Assembly (NCBI GenBank): GCA_964471405.1
Contig: CAYYGH010000040.1
Location: 1-28,479, forward strand
DNA from: J084 sp964471405
Lineage (GTDB): Bacteria > Pseudomonadota > Alphaproteobacteria > Sphingomonadales > Rhodothalassiaceae
Direction: 5' to 3'
DNA: 28,479 nt
Shown here: positions 25,514-28,479 of the stretch, piece after piece
Position numbering within the stretch: position 1 is the first letter of the stretch
Layout of the letters: the number at the start of each line of letters is the position of its first letter
Program-made: the position numbers and the translations under genes
The notes under the pieces: generated by a model
What the model was told of the DNA's origin: nothing
Database searches by the model: none
What the model saw: only the letters and a program-made list of their open reading frames with translations

Positions 25514-25526
25514 GCCGACCGTCCGC

Positions 25527-26750
25527 TCAGCTGAAGGCCTGCAGGCCGGTCTGGGCGCGTCCCAGGATCAGCGCATGAATGTCGTGCGTGCCCTCGTAGG
25601 TATTGACGGTCTCCAGATTTACCATGTGCCGGATCACGTGATACTCGTCCATGATGCCGTTGCCGCCCAGCATGTCGCGGGCCATGCGGGCGATCTCCAA
25701 CGCCTTGCCGCAGGAATTGCGCTTCAGAAGCGAGATCGTCTCGGGCGCAAGCCGGCCCTCATCCTTCAGACGCCCGGCGCGCAGACAGGCGGCAAGGCCG
25801 ATGGTGATCTCGGTCTGCATGTCGGCGAGCTTCTTCTGGATGAGCTGGGTGGCGGCCAGCGGCTTGCCGAACATGATCCGGTTCAAGGTATACTCGCGCG
25901 CAATGTGCCAGCAGGCGGTCGCCGCACCCAGTGCCCCCCAGGCGATTCCGAATCGCGCGTTGTTGAGGCAGCCGAACGGGCCTTTCAGCCCCTCGACATG
26001 GGGCAGGAGGTTCTCCTCCGGCACGAAGACGTCATCCAGCACGATCTCACCGGTAATGGATGCGCGCAGGCTCATCTTGCCCTCGATCTTGGGGGTGGCG
26101 AACCCCTCCATCCCGCGCTCGACGATGAATCCGCGGATGCGGCCGTCGGTGGAGCACTTCGCCCAGACGATCGCAATGTCCGCGATCGGGGAATTGGTGA
26201 TCCACATCTTGGTGCCCTTGAGGCGCCAGCCGCCGTCCACCTTCTCGGCCCGCGTCTTCATCGAACCGGGATCCGAGCCGGCATCGGGTTCCGTCAGCCC
26301 GAAGCAGCCGACCATCTCGCCGGTGGCGAGCTTCGGCAGATATTTCTGGCGCTGTTCCTCGGTGCCATAGGCCCAGATCGGATACATCACCAGCGAGGAC
26401 TGCACGCTCATCGCCGAGCGGTAGCCCGAATCGACCTTCTCGATCTCATGGGCGATCAGGCCGTAGGCGACCGAAGAGACGCCGGCGCAGCCATAGCCAT
26501 CGATGGTCGGCCCCAGCAGGCCGAGTTCGCCCATCTCGTTCATGATCTCCCGGTGGAAGATCTCCTTCCTCGTTGCCTCCAGCACCCGGGGCAGCAGCTT
26601 GTCCTGCGCGTAGGCGCGGGCGGTGTCGCGCACGAGGCGTTCTTCTTCCGTCAGCTCGTCTTCAAGCAGCAGCGGGTCCTGCCAGTTCATCTTCGGCCAG
26701 GCAGGCGGCCGGGAGCGGCCGGCGGGCGTGGAACGGGCATGTTCGGACAT
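25527..26750 (-). CDS. gcdH: glutaryl-CoA dehydrogenase (acyl-CoA dehydrogenase family)
   Basis: An FAD enzyme that oxidises and decarboxylates glutaryl-CoA to crotonyl-CoA in lysine, hydroxylysine and tryptophan breakdown. At 407 residues it has the family length. Acyl-CoA dehydrogenase signatures are GCFGLTEPDAGSDPGSM and KMWITNSPIADIAIVWAK in the middle domain, and ARFGIAWGALGAATACWHIAREYTLNR and LGGNGIMDEYHVIRHMVNLE in the C-terminal domain. The catalytic base is E386 in NTYEGTHDIHALILGRAQTG, the arrangement used by glutaryl-CoA dehydrogenases. The ATG at 26750 has AGAGGAAG about 8 nt upstream. It is first in a probable two-gene unit with the crotonase-family protein. Confidence 0.94.
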   Translation of the reverse strand: MSEHARSTPAGRSRPPAWPKMNWQDPLLLEDELTEEERLVRDTARAYAQDKLLPRVLEATRKEIFHREIMNEMGELGLLGPTIDGYGCAGVSSVAYGLIAHEIEKVDSGYRSAMSVQSSLVMYPIWAYGTEEQRQKYLPKLATGEMVGCFGLTEPDAGSDPGSMKTRAEKVDGGWRLKGTKMWITNSPIADIAIVWAKCSTDGRIRGFIVERGMEGFATPKIEGKMSLRASITGEIVLDDVFVPEENLLPHVEGLKGPFGCLNNARFGIAWGALGAATACWHIAREYTLNRIMFGKPLAATQLIQKKLADMQTEITIGLAACLRAGRLKDEGRLAPETISLLKRNSCGKALEIARMARDMLGGNGIMDEYHVIRHMVNLETVNTYEGTHDIHALILGRAQTGLQAFS

Positions 26751-26864
26751 GACGTGATCTTCCTCTTCGCCTTCATCGATCGGGCGGACCGCACGCATCG
26801 CGCACCGGCTCCGATCGACCACTGGTTCGACCTGAGGCGCACCCGTCTCATGCGCGCAGGCACC

Positions 26865-26892
26865 ACCATAGCCGATTTTTGCGCCGCAACAA
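26865..26892 (-). promoter_or_regulatory. candidate gcdH promoter
   Basis: On the minus strand TTGTTG (26892-26887), a 16-nt spacer and TATGGT (26870-26865) lie about 115 bp ahead of gcdH in the 211-bp gap after the GST gene. The match is moderate. Confidence 0.4.
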
Positions 26893-26961
26893 TCCCCCTT
26901 TGCCGCCGATCCGGAAGTGCACCTGGCGGCCGCTTTCGCCAAGGAGCAGGCAAGAGGGCTC

Positions 26962-28053
26962 TCAGGAAAGATAGACGTCGAGCACGCCGAGCGGCTCCAG
27001 CGCCTCCTTGACGCGCGCCTTCGCCTCTTCCGGCAGCGCGGCAATGGCTTTTGCGGTCATCTGCCGGGTCTTTTCCGCATATTTGCGGGTCTTCATGCGC
27101 GTCGTGCCATAGCCGATATCGATGGCCAGCCACTCGCGCTCCTCGGCCAGGGCCTTGCGGTTGGCGCGCAGGAAGGTGTGAAAGGTGAGCCCGACATACT
27201 GCAGCAGCGGAGCCAGGGTCTCGGCGAAGACGTCCTCCTGCGGCCAGGAGGGCGCCGTGGATGCGCGGGTCTTGCGCAGACGCGGCGCATAGTCGGCCAC
27301 GCCGGCCGCATGACGCTCGATCAGACGGGCCGGAATCGGATCCCGCAGGAAATGGCCGATGAGGGCGCCTTCCAGGGCGAAATCCGGCAGGGAGGGACGC
27401 GGCCCCAACAGGAAGTCCTCCCATTCCACATGCTGGGCGATGAGCTGCATCAGCCGGATGAACTCGCCCTCCATTTCTTCCGCATGGCGACGGTCCGCGC
27501 CGACATTGCGGCAGACATCGGTGCCCCAGGACTTGAGCATCTCGCGCAGCTTGTAGACCATCTCCTCGCCTTCCGCATCGGGCTTGGCATCGCCGGGAAG
27601 CCCGATCTGGTTGAGGGCGATTTCGGTGCCGGAGGTGTAGATGCCCGTGTCCATCATCCAGCGGAAGTGCACGGCCTGGCGCGTGGGCCATTCGTCAAAG
27701 AAGTCTTCCAGAATCCGGCCGGCGACATGGAGGACGGGATGCGTATCGATGGGGGGCAGCAGCGCGGAATCCGGAAAGCGCCGGTCCATCTCGAAGGCGA
27801 TCGGCGTCGAATCCCAGAGCCATTCGCGTTCGGGGGTGACCACCACGGGGATGAGCCTCGTGCCCGCCCGCTTTTCCACTTCGGGAGCGGCGGTGAGCGT
27901 CTTCCAGCGATATTCGTGCGGGATTTCCTTGTAGCGGAAGAAACCCAGCACCTTCTGGGTGAAATAGGACGGATCCAGCCCGTAGATCACATACGCCTTC
28001 CCACCGGCCTGCCGGCCGCCCGGCTCTTTGGCCACATCCTCCTTCTCGCTCAT
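26962..28053 (-). CDS. glutathione S-transferase family protein
   Basis: 363 residues. The N-terminal thioredoxin-like GST domain (about 18-100: KAYVIYGLDPSYFTQKVLGFFRYKEIPHEYRW, then GTRLIPVVVTPEREWLWDSTPIAFEMDRRFP) includes the cis-Pro region (LIPVV) and the D-S-x-x-I glutathione-contact motif (WDSTPIA). A long, mostly helical C-terminal part (about 105-363) is larger than in ordinary GSTs (~210 residues). The catalytic Ser/Cys/Tyr is not clear; the S-Y-F-T-Q-K stretch sits where it is expected. The substrate is unknown. The ATG at 28053 has GGGAGG 5 nt upstream. It lies upstream of gcdH with a probable separate promoter between them. Confidence 0.8.
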   Translation of the reverse strand: MSEKEDVAKEPGGRQAGGKAYVIYGLDPSYFTQKVLGFFRYKEIPHEYRWKTLTAAPEVEKRAGTRLIPVVVTPEREWLWDSTPIAFEMDRRFPDSALLPPIDTHPVLHVAGRILEDFFDEWPTRQAVHFRWMMDTGIYTSGTEIALNQIGLPGDAKPDAEGEEMVYKLREMLKSWGTDVCRNVGADRRHAEEMEGEFIRLMQLIAQHVEWEDFLLGPRPSLPDFALEGALIGHFLRDPIPARLIERHAAGVADYAPRLRKTRASTAPSWPQEDVFAETLAPLLQYVGLTFHTFLRANRKALAEEREWLAIDIGYGTTRMKTRKYAEKTRQMTAKAIAALPEEAKARVKEALEPLGVLDVYLS

Positions 28054-28122
28054 CACGGCCTCCCTTGCCCTGTCGTCGATCCTGCCCCTGCCCTGTCTTC
28101 GCCCACCAGCGGAGCCGTCTGC

Positions 28123-28151
28123 AAGATGTCGAGCAAGGCGGCGGTTTTCAA
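28123..28151 (-). promoter_or_regulatory. candidate promoter of the GST-family gene
   Basis: On the minus strand TTGAAA (28151-28146), a 17-nt spacer and CATCTT (28128-28123) lie about 70 bp upstream of the start. CAAGATGT occurs twice (28122-28129 and 28149-28156), once over each promoter element, which may be chance or an operator. Confidence 0.4.
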
Positions 28152-28284
28152 GATGTTTCACGCATACCGCCAGGGGACGCTTGCCTGCCGGGGCAGGAAG
28201 TCCTCATGATGGCCCAAGGTGACGAACGGCCCATGATGAAGATGCCCGGCGGATGATCGGAAGCGGCAAAGGAATGGACGGCCG

Positions 28285-28479
28285 ATGCCCGAGGGTGTGG
28301 TGCGCTATTTCAGCTGGAAGCGGGGTTACGGGTTCATCGCCAGTCCCGCCTGGCCGAAGGACATCTTCTTTCACGTCTCCGCCGTGCGCCAGGCGAGGAT
28401 AACGAGGCTCGAACCCGGCATGCGTGTCGCCTTCACGCTGGAAGAGGACGCCCGCCAGCCCGGCCGGGTAGTCGCCCGG
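28285..28479 (+). CDS. cold-shock domain protein (partial, runs off the window)
   Basis: The 65 visible codons start MPEGVVRYFSWKRGYGFI and continue through KDIFFHVSAV and LEPGMRVAFTLEED. This is an OB-fold cold-shock domain with RNP1-like (KRGYGFI) and RNP2-like (IFFHVS) nucleic-acid-binding strands. The usual W-F-N before the first motif is replaced by Y-F-S-W. Members bind single-stranded RNA or DNA and act as chaperones or anti-terminators. The frame is open to the last base, so length and any second domain are unknown; alphaproteobacteria have both single- and double-domain forms. Confidence 0.82.
   Translation, partial: MPEGVVRYFSWKRGYGFIASPAWPKDIFFHVSAVRQARITRLEPGMRVAFTLEEDARQPGRVVAR

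Noticed and set aside
28139..28171. Hairpin GGCGGT/ACCGCC upstream of the cold-shock gene
   Set aside because: The 6-bp arms enclose a 20-nt loop in GC-rich DNA, which is expected by chance; no sign of a cold-shock leader could be established.

Overview
The window is GC-rich chromosomal DNA from an alphaproteobacterium. Evidence for this is the pepA-holC pair, an alphaproteobacterial-type LptD, a ~1,220-residue B12-dependent ribonucleotide reductase with the cysteine-rich C-terminal tail, an S24-type regulator of the alphaproteobacterial kind, and GGAGG-like ribosome sites with frequent GTG/TTG starts. I cannot name the genus. The sequence is a draft assembly, because it carries a run of exactly 100 Ns at 11829-11928.

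Layout. 1-470 holds nothing I can assign. 471-2680 (minus) is pepA followed by holC with a 4-nt overlap. 2920-5154 (plus) is lptD, divergent from pepA. 5531-9202 (plus) is nrdJ, behind a good promoter and a leader that can fold into consecutive hairpins; it ends at a strong terminator. 9467-11365 (plus) is a GGDEF-EAL cyclic-di-GMP protein. 11459-12389 (plus) is an Ala/Lys/Ser-rich DUF4389 membrane protein interrupted by the assembly gap. 12429-14596 (minus) is a ydbS-ydbT pair with bacterial PH domains. 14762-17101 (minus) is a merT-merP-merA operon read from a classic MerR-type promoter. merR (17370-17876, plus) diverges from it and overlaps a Kef-type K+/H+ antiporter gene (17867-19612). 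19753-20082 (plus) is a small exported protein of unknown function. 20266-22539 (minus) is an S9 prolyl oligopeptidase lipoprotein. 22695-23426 (minus) is an unrecognised 243-residue protein divergent from an S24-like regulator (23814-24647, plus) whose catalytic dyad appears lost; the AT-richer space between them contains several symmetric elements. 24680-28053 (minus) carries a crotonase-family protein, glutaryl-CoA dehydrogenase and a GST-fold protein. A cold-shock-domain gene begins at 28285 and runs off the end.

How the genes relate. The mer block is a coherent narrow-spectrum mercury module: MerT and MerP bring Hg(II) in, MerA reduces it, and MerR senses it through three conserved cysteines. 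No transposase or resolvase is nearby. The antiporter overlaps merR and so is probably expressed with the regulator. The glutaryl-CoA dehydrogenase and crotonase probably form a small acyl-CoA catabolic unit. The rest is housekeeping: outer-membrane assembly, peptide turnover, DNA replication and precursor supply, and envelope and signalling proteins. The least explained items are the nrdJ leader, the repeat protein at the gap, and the divergent degenerate-S24/hypothetical pair.
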